Assembly (NCBI RefSeq): GCF_000820025.1 | Contig: NZ_CDBI01000067.1 | Coordinates: 1 to 58,743, forward strand | Length of the DNA stretch: 58,743 nt | Direction of reading: 5' to 3' | From: Aeromonas popoffii | GTDB lineage: Bacteria; Pseudomonadota; Gammaproteobacteria; Enterobacterales; Aeromonadaceae | Part shown: positions 37,426 to 46,428 of the stretch, in pieces | Numbering within the stretch: position 1 is the first letter of the stretch | How the letters are laid out: every line of letters begins with the position of its first letter | The notes under the pieces: generated by a model | Database searches by the model: none | Told to the model about the DNA's origin: nothing | The model's input: the letters and a program-made list of their open reading frames with translations, nothing else | Position numbers and translations under genes: made by a program

Positions 37426-38232
37426 ATGGAAAAACCAAGGGTCAAGTGCGAGATCCGGGACGGTATCGCCGAAGTGATGCTGGCGCGGGGGGACAAACTC
37501 AATGCGCTGGATAGAAGCATGTTTGGCGCCATCGACGAGACGCTGCGCCAGCTGCAGCAGCACAAAGGGTTGCGGGCCGTGATCCTGCACGGTGAGGGAC
37601 GTGCCTTCTGCGCCGGACTGGATGTGAAGTCCATGCTCAAGCAGCCGGTGGCGGCGCTCGACATCCTCAAGCGTGAGGCCGATGAAGCGACCAACCTGGC
37701 CCAGCGGGTGGCCTACGGCTGGCACCAGCTGCCGGTGCCGGTGATTGCGGTGACCCAGGGGGTTTGTTTCGGTGGCGGCCTGCAAATTGCGCTGGGGGCT
37801 GATTTTCGGTTCAGCACCCCGGATTGCCGCTTCTCGGTGATGGAGATCAAGTGGGGCATTATTCCCGACATGAGCGGCAGCGTCACCCTGCGCAACCTGA
37901 TGGGGGTGGACACGGCCATGGAGTTGGCTATGAGTGGGCGCGAGCTGGATGCCGTCGAGGCCAAATCCCTCGGGCTGGTGAGCCGGGTCTGCGAGGACCC
38001 GCTGGCAGAGGCGCGCGAGTTCGCCAGGACGCTCATCACCAAGTCGCCAGACGCATTGGCGGGGATCAAGCAGCTCTACCATCAGGCTTGGGCGCGCAGC
38101 GATGAGGTGATGCTCAAGGAAGAGACCCGTTTGCAGAGACAGATCCTGGGGCGGCCCAATCAGTGGCGCGCCACGTTCAACAGCCTGTTTCGCTGGCGCT
38201 TGCCATTCGGGCCGAGGCGCAATCCGCTCTGA
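37426..38232 (+). CDS. Crotonase-family enoyl-CoA hydratase/isomerase
   Basis: This 268-residue enzyme of the crotonase superfamily acts on acyl-CoA thioesters. Oxyanion-hole motifs are AFCAGLDVKSML and CFGGGLQIALGAD. In the active-site region SVMEIKWGIIPDMSGS, a Glu and an Asp are present, closer to the dienoyl-CoA isomerase-like branch than to classical hydratases. The exact reaction cannot be told. The ATG at 37426 follows AAGGAGAGG; ATGs at 37381 and 37396 are in frame but lack ribosome sites. It is divergent from the cNMP/CBS gene and ends at a terminator. Confidence 0.85.
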   Translation: MEKPRVKCEIRDGIAEVMLARGDKLNALDRSMFGAIDETLRQLQQHKGLRAVILHGEGRAFCAGLDVKSMLKQPVAALDILKREADEATNLAQRVAYGWHQLPVPVIAVTQGVCFGGGLQIALGADFRFSTPDCRFSVMEIKWGIIPDMSGSVTLRNLMGVDTAMELAMSGRELDAVEAKSLGLVSRVCEDPLAEAREFARTLITKSPDALAGIKQLYHQAWARSDEVMLKEETRLQRQILGRPNQWRATFNSLFRWRLPFGPRRNPL

Positions 38233-38256
38233 CCGCGAGCAGATAAAGTGCAAAAG

Positions 38257-38283
38257 AAATGGCAGCCTAGGCTGCCATTTTTA
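38257..38283. terminator. Terminator between the crotonase and AGCS genes
   Basis: AAATGGCAGCC / GGCTGCCATTT (38257-38267, 38270-38280), 2-nt loop, T-run on the right; weaker A-run on the left for the convergent gene. Confidence 0.8.
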
Positions 38284-38306
38284 TCGATGTCTTATGTCAT
38301 TGCGGT

Positions 38307-39800
38307 TCAGGAGATCTTGCGATCCGGCTCGAACGGGTGGCCGGCCTTCTCCTGTTCCAGGTTGTCTTCGGAGCGGTGACCCATCCAGTAGTCGGCGTTC
38401 TTGATGCCGAGTTTTTCCGGGTGGAACACGGGATCCTGCCCCTTGGCCTGCTGGGCTTCATAATCCCGCAGGCAGGCGAAGGCGGTCTTTTGCAGCAAGA
38501 GGATAGCGATGATGTTGAGCCAGGCCATAAGGCCGACCCCGATATCACCCAGCCCCCAGGCCAGATCGGCGGTCTTGACGGTGCCATAGACGGTGGAGGC
38601 CATTAGCGTCAGCTTGAGCACGAAGGTCAGCCAGGGACGGTTCACCTTGCGGTTGATGTAGGCGATGTTGGTCTCGGCGATATAGTAGTAAGCGACTATG
38701 GTGGTGAACGCGAAGAAGAAGAGCGCGATGGCCACGAACATGCTGCCAAAGCCGGGCATCATGCTCTCCATGGCGGTCTGCACATAACCCGGGCCCGCTG
38801 CGATGCCGGCAATGCCAGTATAGAGGGCGACGCCATCCGGTCCCTGTACGTTATAAAGGCCTGTGATGAGCAGCATGAAGCCGGTGGCAGAGCAGACGAA
38901 CAGGGTATCGATATAGACGGAGAACGCCTGAACCAGACCCTGTTTGGCCGGGTGGCTCACCGCTGCTGCGGAGGAGGCGTGTGGCCCTGTACCCTGGCCC
39001 GCTTCGTTGGAGTAAACCCCGCGCTTGACCCCCCACATGATGGCCAGACCCAACACGGCGCCAAAGCCGGCATCAAAGCCGAAGGCACTCTTCCAGATCA
39101 GCAGGATCACGCCCGGCAGGGCCGTGATATTGAGGGCGATGATGACGCAGGCCACTATGATGTAGCCCAGCGCCATAAAGGGCACCACTGTACTGGCGAA
39201 GCTAGCGATCCGCTTCACACCACCGAAGATGATAAAGCCGAGCAGCAACGCCAGAGCGGCGGCGGTGACGTTCGGATCGATATCAAAGGCAGTTTGCAGG
39301 CTGGAGCCGATGGAGTTGGCCTGCACCCCCGGCAGCAGCACGCCGCAGGCGAAGATGGTGGCGATGGCGAAGGTCCAGGCATACCACTTCATGCCGAGCC
39401 CTTTCTCGATGTAGAAGGCCGGTCCGCCGCGGTATTCGCCGTTGATCTTCTCCTTGTAGACCTGACCCAGGGTGGACTCCACGAAGGCGGAGCTGGCGCC
39501 GAAGAAGGCGACCATCCACATCCAGAACAGGGCGCCCGGGCCACCGAAGGTGATGGCCGTGGCGACACCGGCGATGTTGCCGGTACCGACCCGGCCAGCC
39601 AGGGTCATGGCCAGCGCCTGGAAGGAGGAGACACCGGCATCCGTGCTCTTGCCGTCAAACATCAGCCGGATCATCTCCTTGATGTGACGCAGTTGCAGGA
39701 AGCGGCTGCGCAGGGAGAAGTAGAGGCCTACCCCCAGACACAGAAAGATGAGCGCTGGGCTCCAAATTACCCCATTGATGGCATTGACGATCTCATTCAT
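38307..39800 (-). CDS. Alanine/glycine:cation symporter (AGCS family)
   Basis: This 497-residue inner-membrane carrier couples alanine or glycine uptake to sodium. It has about 11 helices and the family marks GRVGTGNIAGVATAITFGGP and GVKRGVYSNEAGQGTGPHAS. The ATG at 39800 has AAGGAG nine bases upstream; the frame runs open to 39935, but this extension is not membrane-like and lacks a good start. No glycine riboswitch is recognised upstream. A palindrome TTGTTAAT-N12-ATTAACAA (39972-39999) lies in the promoter region shared with the divergent acetyltransferase gene. Confidence 0.93.
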   Translation of the reverse strand: MNEIVNAINGVIWSPALIFLCLGVGLYFSLRSRFLQLRHIKEMIRLMFDGKSTDAGVSSFQALAMTLAGRVGTGNIAGVATAITFGGPGALFWMWMVAFFGASSAFVESTLGQVYKEKINGEYRGGPAFYIEKGLGMKWYAWTFAIATIFACGVLLPGVQANSIGSSLQTAFDIDPNVTAAALALLLGFIIFGGVKRIASFASTVVPFMALGYIIVACVIIALNITALPGVILLIWKSAFGFDAGFGAVLGLAIMWGVKRGVYSNEAGQGTGPHASSAAAVSHPAKQGLVQAFSVYIDTLFVCSATGFMLLITGLYNVQGPDGVALYTGIAGIAAGPGYVQTAMESMMPGFGSMFVAIALFFFAFTTIVAYYYIAETNIAYINRKVNRPWLTFVLKLTLMASTVYGTVKTADLAWGLGDIGVGLMAWLNIIAILLLQKTAFACLRDYEAQQAKGQDPVFHPEKLGIKNADYWMGHRSEDNLEQEKAGHPFEPDRKIS

Positions 39801-39971
39801 GTACAACAACTCCTTTGTCGTGCTGTCTTGGCGGGGTCTGCGCCCCGCTCCCTTAAAATAGTGGGTGACCAAGAGGGTCATTTCATCGTGTGCGGGACTT
39901 TCAACTGCCAAGTCCGCGGGTTTTAACATATCCATTTGTTCATGGGCTTCCCAGCGAAATATGTTGTTAAC

Positions 39972-39999
39972 TTGTTAATTTGTGAATTGACATTAACAA
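39972..39999. promoter_or_regulatory. Palindromic operator TTGTTAAT-N12-ATTAACAA
   Basis: Perfect 8-bp arms at 39972-39979 and 39992-39999, with an extra direct TTGTTAA copy starting at 39964. It is placed between the divergent AGCS symporter and GNAT genes in AT-rich DNA. The regulator is unknown. Confidence 0.5.
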
Positions 40000-40102
40000 A
40001 TGGCCGATTTGACTGGACACAATACGGCATAAGCCCCTTATCATCGTCGTTTGCGCCTCGATGTATGGAGGGGGCTGAGACAGAGCAAAATGGAGGCCAA
40101 CG

Positions 40103-40540
40103 ATGAAGATGGACAGTGAGGAGTGGCAGATCCGGCTCGCCGCGCAGGCGGATGCCGATGCCATGGCGCAGCTGTTCGGGCAGCTCGGCTATCCGGCCAG
40201 CACGGCCGAGGTGGGCGAGCGCGGGGGTAGGCTGGATCCGGCTACCGAGGTGCTGCTTGCGTGTCATGGGACTGACGTGGCGGGTGTGCTGGTGTGGCAC
40301 CGCCTGCGGCCATTGCATGTTGCACCAGACTGGGGCCTGATCTCGGCGCTGGTCGTCGATGAAGGTGCAAGGGGGGTGGGTGTGGGGGCCGCCTTGCTGG
40401 CGGCGGCAGAAGCCAGCGCCCTGGCGCAGGGTTGCAGCCAACTGGAGTTATCCAGCAGTCTCAAGCGTGAAGAGGCTCATCGCTTCTATCTGGCGCAGGG
40501 CTACCTTGAACGCCCGAAACGGTTCGTGAAATTATTCTGA
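40103..40540 (+). CDS. GNAT family N-acetyltransferase
   Basis: This 145-residue acetyl-CoA-dependent acyltransferase has a GNAT fold. An N-terminal beta strand (WQIRLAAQADADAMAQLF) is followed by strand four and the acetyl-CoA pyrophosphate loop (LVVDEGARGVGVGAALL, the RGxGxG/A-type motif) and the closing EEAHRFYLAQGY. The substrate is unknown. GGAGG is six bases before the ATG. The mtfA gene starts 18 nt after its stop, so the two probably share a transcript. Confidence 0.88.
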   Translation: MKMDSEEWQIRLAAQADADAMAQLFGQLGYPASTAEVGERGGRLDPATEVLLACHGTDVAGVLVWHRLRPLHVAPDWGLISALVVDEGARGVGVGAALLAAAEASALAQGCSQLELSSSLKREEAHRFYLAQGYLERPKRFVKLF

Positions 40541-40558
40541 TCAGCAAGAGGAGTCTGC

Positions 40559-41374
40559 GTGTTCTGGTCCAGGTTATGGAGTCTGTTTGGTGGCGCATCC
40601 CGGCAGGAAGAGAATGCCCCGGGAGCGTTGGAGTGGCAGCAAGCACTGGCGGCCGTGCCCATTTTGCAAGGATTTACCCGCAGTGATCAGCTGAGGCTGG
40701 TTGCGCTGGCGCAGCAGTTTCTGGCTCGCAAGACACTCACCCAGATTGGCGTCGAGCTCACTCCTCGCCAGCAGGCGGTGCTGGCCCTGCAGGCCGTGCT
40801 GCCCATTTTGCATCTGGGGCTCGACTGGTATCGCGGTTTTCACGAAATCATCCTGATCCCCGAGCCGGTAACTCGCCGTCAGGAAGTGCAGGATGAGTTC
40901 GGTCTGGTAAGCGAGTGGGAAGAGGAGAACGCCGGTGAGTCCTGGCCGCAGGGACCGCTGGTGCTGGCCTGGAGCGAGTTGCAGCAGGATGGGGATTGGG
41001 ATGGGTTCAACCTGGTGATCCACGAACTGGCCCACAAGCTCGACATGCTGGGGGGGGAGGCTGATGGTGCGCCACCACTGCCGGCAGGCATGGATCCGCG
41101 CCAGTGGACCCAGGCGTTGCAGGGGGCATTCGATGCCATGAACGCCCAGCTGGCCCGCGACGAGGTGACCGCCATCGATCCCTATGCCGCCGAGCATCCG
41201 GCCGAGTTTTTTGCCGTGTGCTGCGAGAGCTTCTTTACCGATCCGCAGCGCTTGCAGCAGGTCTATCCCGCGGTATACCGGCAACTAAGCCAGTTCTTTA
41301 GCCAGGATCCCGCCCTGCGTTTTCCGGCGACCCGCTTGTTGGCGGGAGAGGCGCAAACGGGGTCACTTGTCTGA
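40559..41374 (+). CDS. mtfA: MtfA zinc aminopeptidase (Mlc titration factor)
   Basis: This 271-residue cytosolic metalloprotease binds the glucose repressor Mlc and so affects ptsG expression in E. coli. The zinc motif HELAH (HExxH) is at residues 155-159, and the third ligand is in the AEFFAV region typical of the family. The length fits E. coli MtfA (265). The start is a GTG with AAGAGGAG about five bases upstream. It forms a short unit with the acetyltransferase gene, closed by a terminator. Confidence 0.9.
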   Translation: MFWSRLWSLFGGASRQEENAPGALEWQQALAAVPILQGFTRSDQLRLVALAQQFLARKTLTQIGVELTPRQQAVLALQAVLPILHLGLDWYRGFHEIILIPEPVTRRQEVQDEFGLVSEWEEENAGESWPQGPLVLAWSELQQDGDWDGFNLVIHELAHKLDMLGGEADGAPPLPAGMDPRQWTQALQGAFDAMNAQLARDEVTAIDPYAAEHPAEFFAVCCESFFTDPQRLQQVYPAVYRQLSQFFSQDPALRFPATRLLAGEAQTGSLV

Positions 41375-41407
41375 TAACCGATCCGCAGATGATGTAATCT
41401 GAATAGC

Positions 41408-41433
41408 AAAAAGGCACCCGAAGGTGCCTTTTT
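41408..41433. terminator. Bidirectional terminator between mtfA and satP
   Basis: AAAAAGGCACC / GGTGCCTTTTT perfect stem (41408-41418, 41423-41433), CGAA tetraloop. Confidence 0.88.
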
Positions 41434-41455
41434 CACAATCTGAATCGCTTGCCTA

Positions 41456-42052
41456 TCAGGCAGCGGCTTTCAGCTGCACGGCTGCGGCTTTCTTGTGATC
41501 GCCAATCGGCAGCACTGTGCGGCCAAATTGCTCGTTGATCACGGTGGCCATGGCCAGGTAGATGGCGCTGGCACCGCAGATGATGCCTTCGAAACCAGCG
41601 ATGGTGCCGATCAGGGTGCTGCCGGTGAAGTCACGGGCGGCCAGCAGGAAGAACAGCACTGTCAGGGAGGCAAACACGAACTGCTTCACGCGCGGGTAGT
41701 TGACGGTGCCAACCAGCATGAACAGGGTGAACATGCCCCACATCAACAGATACCAGCCCATGTAGGCAGCGGGAGTGGCTTCGGCCAGACCCATGGTCGG
41801 CATCACCAGCAGGAACACCAGGCTCCACCAGAAGGTGCCGTAGGAGATGAAAGCGGTGACACCGAAGGTGTTGCCACGCTTGAACTCCATAATACCGGCA
41901 ATGATCTGGGCCAGACCGCCATAGCACAGGCCCATGGCCAGGATCATGGCGCTGATGGGGAAGAAACCTGCGTTATGGATGTTCAGCAGAATGGTGGTCA
42001 TACCGAAACCCATCAGACCCAGAGGGGCAGGGTTGGCCAATTTTTCGCTCAC
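41456..42052 (-). CDS. satP: Acetate/succinate transporter SatP (GPR1/FUN34/YaaH family)
   Basis: This 198-residue inner-membrane channel-like protein with six helices takes up acetate and succinate. The family signature is at the N-terminus: MSEKLANPAPLGLMGFGMTT (NPAPLGLxGFGxTT). Further marks are GGLAQIIAGIMEFKRGNTFG and FWWSLVFLLV. The length is near E. coli SatP (188). It is the second acetate route in the window besides ActP. The promoter region on its upstream side contains a GGTAAAA / TTTTACC dyad. Confidence 0.93.
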   Translation of the reverse strand: MSEKLANPAPLGLMGFGMTTILLNIHNAGFFPISAMILAMGLCYGGLAQIIAGIMEFKRGNTFGVTAFISYGTFWWSLVFLLVMPTMGLAEATPAAYMGWYLLMWGMFTLFMLVGTVNYPRVKQFVFASLTVLFFLLAARDFTGSTLIGTIAGFEGIICGASAIYLAMATVINEQFGRTVLPIGDHKKAAAVQLKAAA

Positions 42053-42595
42053 GTGGCGTTCTCCAAAAAATAGAGGTGGGGGGTTGATAAAAGACGCGCG
42101 ATTTTAGGCAGGCTCTTGGCCCCGAGCAAGAGGGGGAACCGCAGAAATGGTAAAAAACCACACGAAATTTTACCCCATGAACCATTCGTGCCATTCAGGT
42201 AGATAACAGGTGAATAAATAGCGCTTAAAAGGTTTATTTTTTGTATGAAAAACGCCATTTCTGAAAGTAAGCAACATAGGACGTGGGCATGTTTGACTGC
42301 CGCGCCTTGTCCCTCTTTTTATTGCCTGAGTGGTGGTTGTCTAAAAAATAGCCTCATATGCCATCAAGCAAGAGTGTATCACTGCTATATCAAGTTGAGA
42401 CAGATCTCAGCTTATGTTGGGAGTCTGCAGGTTGGGCTGGGCCTAAGCAGGGATAGCAGGGATAGCATGGCTGACAACGGGAGCATCAGGAAAAGGGGGC
42501 ACGGGTAGTCGCACCAGTGCCATCTGCCTGGCGCATAGCAGCGCAATAATAGCGCCGCAATATGGCGATGTGAAAAGACAACCGGCAGGGTGAGC
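42053..42595. other. Intergenic region upstream of satP
   Basis: About 540 bp without a gene I can support. It holds a dyad GGTAAAA-N12-TTTTACC (42149-42155, 42168-42174) about 100 bp before satP, AT-rich DNA near 42205-42260 and a short direct repeat GGGATAGCA x2 near 42450. One open frame starting at 42245 lacks a ribosome site and coding bias. Confidence 0.4.
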
Positions 42596-42617
42596 AAAGG
42601 GGGGCTTTTGGCTCCCC
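42596..42617 (-). terminator. Weak terminator after the DUF748 gene
   Basis: GGGGAGC and GCCCCCC arms with one mismatch around CAAAA on the minus strand, followed by TTTG only. Low strength. Confidence 0.4.
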
Positions 42618-42622
42618 GTTGC

Positions 42623-45514
42623 TCAATCATCCAGGGTCAGGACGACCTTGGCTTCCTTGTCCGTTTCCCGCACCTGGCTGTCGAGCACAAACAGCCGCTC
42701 TGGCGCGATTCCCTGGGTATCCACCAGATACTCCTTGGTGTTCTGGGCGCGGCGCATGGCGAGGTTGCGCAGGGACTTGGTGGTGATCAGCTGCTGATCC
42801 CGCAGCAGGATCTCCGCCTGGGCGCGCAGGGCCGGGCTCGATTTATCCAGTTTCAGCCGATCGGCCAGATCCCCAAGATCCTCATTGAAGCGCGCCTCAT
42901 AGGCCTCGGCCAGTGCCGCTTGCAGGACGGGATCCTGCTCCAGCAGGGAGAGGTCGACCGGGGCGCCCGTGATCTTGGCCAGCGCACGTTCCAGCTTCTG
43001 GCGCTGCAAGATGGGGCGCTCCTCGTTGAAATTGACCTTGCCGCGAATGTTCATGCTGAGCTTGGGTCTCTCCTTAAGGGCCTGTGCCAGCTTGGCCAGC
43101 TTGGTCTGCTGGGTGGGTGTGAGATCCGGCTCACCGGGCAGGAAGAGCAGTTCGTCCAGATCCTCGGTGCCTCCGGCCAGGGAGGCCAGCAGGGAGAAGG
43201 GGGAGGTGATGGCCTTGCTGAGCGTGTTGCTCAGCACATCCCAGAAGATGTTGCCCAGGCTGAAATCCGGCTGATCCAGATTGCCCTTCACCTTGAGGTT
43301 CATCTGGATGACGCCATTGGCGTCGCTGAGCAGGGCGATGGCCAGCCCCAGCGGCAGATCTTTGGCCTGTTCACTCTTGATCTTCTCCCCCAGTTGCAGT
43401 TTTTTGATCGTGATGTCGTTGTTCCCCTCCAGCCGGTTGCCCCTCAGCTTGTAGTTCAGCTTCATGGAGAGCTGCCCCTTGTCGATGGCGTATCCCGCAT
43501 AGGTGCTGGAGTAGGGGGTGAAGGTGGTGAGCTCGAGGTTGTTGAAGGTGACGGCCACGTCCAGCACAGGTTGTTCGATCAGCAGGTTGGTGCCGCCGCG
43601 AATGGTCACGGGGGCATAGCGGTCAACCTTGCCGTTGAAGGCGAGATCCGAACGCTGGCCGGGAATGTTGCTGATATGGCGGCTCTGACCCGTGAGGGAG
43701 GCGATGTCCACCACGAACTCCGGGCTCAGGCTGCGATCCGCAAAGCGCAGGTTGCCCTGCTCGGTACGGATCTGATCTATGGTGATGCGGGGGACGGGCC
43801 CGCTGGCCGGCTTGGTCCCGGCGGCTTGCGGCAGCAGCAGTTGCTGGACGTTGGTCACCCTGTCCTCGTTGATCTCGATGCGGGCAAAGGGCTTTCGCAG
43901 CAAGATGTCGCCAATTCTCACCTGCTGGCTGATGCCGTCATAGTGCAGTCCGCTCAATTGCAGGTGCTCTATCTGCAGCAGGCGTTGATTGTCGGCCCGA
44001 TCCAGCACAGTGAGACGCTCGATGTCGAGCCCTCCCGTGACGTCGAGCTGGCTCAGCGTCCCCTTGGCATCGGTGGCGATGGCCAGCTTGGTGCGGCTGG
44101 CGAGCAGGCCATCGCGCACGCTGATACGCAGCAGATCCTGCAGGTAGGGTTGGGCCCACTTGAGGGGCAGTCCCTGCTGCCTGATCTCCCCGTTGAGGGC
44201 GAAGGGGGTGAGGGTGAGGGCACCGTCAAACGCCAGCGTACTCTGGGCGTTGAGGGTGGTATTGAGGGTGAGCGGGCTGCGCTGGCCTGCCTGGCTGCTC
44301 AGGGGGCCGAGGGTGAGGTTCAGCCCGGAGAGTTCCCGCAATTGCGGCTTGCCGCTGCTCGACTCGGTCAGCTTGAGCTCGCCCTGGCTGATGCGGGTCT
44401 CTTTGAGCGACCAGCGCCACGGCTTGCCGCTATCCGCTTGTTTGCCCGCCGGCTGGGCGGCGGCCTGCGGTATCAGCAGGGCGATCAGATCCAGTTGCTG
44501 GCTGGCATCCAGGGCGGCCGTGATGGCTGGGGCCTTGAGCGCTATTTGGTCGATCTGGAGCGATTGCTTGCCGCCATCCATGGCAATGCCTGCCAGCGCC
44601 AGCTGCTTGAAGCGGGCAAACTCGGCGCCCTGGCTCTGCTTGAGCTGCCAGTCGTTCAGGGTCAGCTTGCCCTTGGTGAGTTGCCAATCCAGCCCTTGTT
44701 TGCCCGGTGTGAGCTGGTAATCCAGCTCGGCACTGGCCTCGCCCTGCACCAGATCGACCTTAAGATAGGGGGCCCAGAGCGGTGCGAAGGGTGAGAGCGC
44801 CAGCTTGTCCAGGCTAAGCCTGCCCTTGCCTGCCCCCGTCATGATATCGAACTGACCGCTGGCCTTGAGCGGGCTGTGTTGGTTGAGGTTGGCGCTCAAC
44901 TGAAACGGGTTGGTGCGGGTGGGCGCCGTGGTGAAATCCGGCAGTTGCAGTTCGAGCCCGCTCAGGGTGAGCGGCGGCACCCAGCCCGGGCTGCTGCTCT
45001 TGCGACTGTCCTGATAGCGGATATGACCCGCGGTGGCGGCCAGCCTGGTTATCTGTATCAGGGGAGGTTCGCTGCCAGCCGGCTCGGGCGTCTGCGTTGG
45101 GGTCAGCAAACGGGTCAGGGCGTCGGTCAGGTTGAAGCGGATGGCCCCCTTGTTGTCCGGGAGACGAACAAGCTGCACCGTCGGCCGGGTGAGGGTTGCG
45201 TCACTCAGTATGATGGCTTTCTGCCGCCAGCTTTCGCCCAGTGCGGGGATAATCTGCAACTGCTCGAAGGCGATGATGGGTTGCTGTTTTTCATCGAGCA
45301 ATGCCGAGGGACCGATGGCGAGGGAGGGGTGACGCAGGCCGACGCTTATCTCCCCCAGGGTCAGGTTCAGGCCGTAATGCTTGGCCAGCCAGCCCGGCAG
45401 GTGGCGCTGGGTGAGGGTGGGGGCTTGCCATAACAGGATGAGCAGGGAGATGAGCAAGACGGCGCTAAGGTAAAGGACATAGCGCAACAGGCGGGCACGC
45501 AGGGGCTTGGGCAT
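42623..45514 (-). CDS. DUF748 (AsmA-like) envelope protein
   Basis: This 963-residue protein has one N-terminal membrane anchor (YVLYLSAVLLISLLILLW) and a very long periplasmic part of repetitive beta-strand character, as in AsmA/TamB/YhdP-type proteins thought to span the periplasm and move or organise phospholipids. DUF748-type segments (VVDIASLTGQSRHISNIPGQ, MKLNYKLRGNRLEGNNDI) occur in the second half, and the C-terminus ends with a short charged domain (GIAPERLFVLDSQVRE). The ATG at 45514 with GGAG six bases upstream is preferred over 45547. It is a single gene; the exact role is unknown. Confidence 0.85.
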   Translation of the reverse strand: MPKPLRARLLRYVLYLSAVLLISLLILLWQAPTLTQRHLPGWLAKHYGLNLTLGEISVGLRHPSLAIGPSALLDEKQQPIIAFEQLQIIPALGESWRQKAIILSDATLTRPTVQLVRLPDNKGAIRFNLTDALTRLLTPTQTPEPAGSEPPLIQITRLAATAGHIRYQDSRKSSSPGWVPPLTLSGLELQLPDFTTAPTRTNPFQLSANLNQHSPLKASGQFDIMTGAGKGRLSLDKLALSPFAPLWAPYLKVDLVQGEASAELDYQLTPGKQGLDWQLTKGKLTLNDWQLKQSQGAEFARFKQLALAGIAMDGGKQSLQIDQIALKAPAITAALDASQQLDLIALLIPQAAAQPAGKQADSGKPWRWSLKETRISQGELKLTESSSGKPQLRELSGLNLTLGPLSSQAGQRSPLTLNTTLNAQSTLAFDGALTLTPFALNGEIRQQGLPLKWAQPYLQDLLRISVRDGLLASRTKLAIATDAKGTLSQLDVTGGLDIERLTVLDRADNQRLLQIEHLQLSGLHYDGISQQVRIGDILLRKPFARIEINEDRVTNVQQLLLPQAAGTKPASGPVPRITIDQIRTEQGNLRFADRSLSPEFVVDIASLTGQSRHISNIPGQRSDLAFNGKVDRYAPVTIRGGTNLLIEQPVLDVAVTFNNLELTTFTPYSSTYAGYAIDKGQLSMKLNYKLRGNRLEGNNDITIKKLQLGEKIKSEQAKDLPLGLAIALLSDANGVIQMNLKVKGNLDQPDFSLGNIFWDVLSNTLSKAITSPFSLLASLAGGTEDLDELLFLPGEPDLTPTQQTKLAKLAQALKERPKLSMNIRGKVNFNEERPILQRQKLERALAKITGAPVDLSLLEQDPVLQAALAEAYEARFNEDLGDLADRLKLDKSSPALRAQAEILLRDQQLITTKSLRNLAMRRAQNTKEYLVDTQGIAPERLFVLDSQVRETDKEAKVVLTLDD

Positions 45515-45551
45515 GAGGCTCTCCAATTGATGCGTATAGGGTACCAAAATA

Positions 45552-45906
45552 TCAGGAGACGATCATGGCTCCGATTGATGCCTTGCGGCGTACTTTGTCC
45601 AACGGCGTGTCACTCTTTCGCTGCTCTGCAACTGGGCCAGCCAGGCTTCCAGCTGCCTGCCTGGCTAGCTGTTGGAGCGAAGCTCGCACGGCTGATCCCA
45701 TTTGTCCGATCGCAGCCGGCGGGCGACTTGCTGCGGATACTGTTTGCTGAATCGCGTTGAGTTCGGAGATGAGATCCCGCGTCAGCCCGCGACAGCTGTT
45801 TTCACCCTCCTTGATCACGAAGGTGGGATAAGGGTAACCCCCGACCTGGAACAGGGGGCCATGCCGTGGAGCAGAGCAATAACAACCCGTAGCACCAGTG
45901 TTTCAT
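45552..45906 (-). pseudogene. Frameshifted small secreted protein
   Basis: The minus strand begins with a signal-peptide-like ORF (MKHWCYGLLLLCSTAWP from 45906). A one-base shift inside a run of five C (GGGGG at 45853-45857 on the + strand) would join it in frame to LFQVGGYPYPTFVIKEG and ENSCRGLTRDLISELN, ending at 45552: about 117 residues in all. Without the shift the signal ORF stops soon and the rest lacks a good start. This is a real pseudogene, a phase-variable tract or a sequencing error. I recognise no family. It lies 38 bp upstream of the DUF748 gene. Confidence 0.5.
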
Positions 45907-45942
45907 GGGGGCACCAGGGCGGTGAGATGATCCCAGATTCGG

Positions 45943-46356
45943 TTAATCTGCGCTGGTTTTCAAGCTGTTAAGGGAATTTGCGCAGCGTTGCTCGGCCGCC
46001 TCCAGCTCCGCCATCACCATCTGGATGTCTTCCAGTTGCTGGCGCAGGGATTGGCGCTTGGCGTCGATGAGCTGGATCATGGAGTGAAGCTGGGTTTTGC
46101 TCGATCTGTCCGTGTCATACATGTCGAACAGCTCGCGGATCTCCGCCAGGCTGAAGCCGAGTCGTTTGCCGCGCAGGGTCAACTTCAGCCGGATCTTGTC
46201 CTTGTGGCTGTAAATGCGGGTCTGGCCCTCCCGGGTCGGGGTGATCAAGCCTTCATCCTCGTAGTAGCGGATGGTGCGCGGCGTGATATCAAATTCGTGG
46301 GCCAGCTCGGAGATGCTGTAGGTGATCTCCTTGCCGGGCAGGGGATCAGTCATCAT
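45943..46356 (-). CDS. liuR: MerR-family regulator LiuR
   Basis: This 137-residue regulator has an N-terminal MerR winged helix (YSISELAHEFDITPRTIRYY, about 13-32, with EDEGLITPTREGQTRIY) and a C-terminal dimerisation coiled coil (about 85-125). It is the type that controls branched-chain amino acid degradation in gammaproteobacteria and responds to pathway CoA intermediates (established for LiuR). The ATG at 46356 has AGGAG six bases upstream; a second ATG follows directly. It sits 72 nt downstream of liuE on the same strand, at the 3' end of the operon it probably controls. Confidence 0.88.
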   Translation of the reverse strand: MMTDPLPGKEITYSISELAHEFDITPRTIRYYEDEGLITPTREGQTRIYSHKDKIRLKLTLRGKRLGFSLAEIRELFDMYDTDRSSKTQLHSMIQLIDAKRQSLRQQLEDIQMVMAELEAAEQRCANSLNSLKTSAD

Positions 46357-46428
46357 GGTGCGCTCCTGTAGCAAATCGGATCTGTCGTCGCTTGGACCCC
46401 GAGAGGCCGGGCCCGCTTGACGGGGGGG

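Noticed and set aside
39801..39935. Glycine riboswitch or longer N-terminus before the AGCS gene
   Set aside because: The region shows a GCGGGG/CCCCGC hairpin but none of the conserved glycine aptamer core, and AAGGAG marks the start at 39800.
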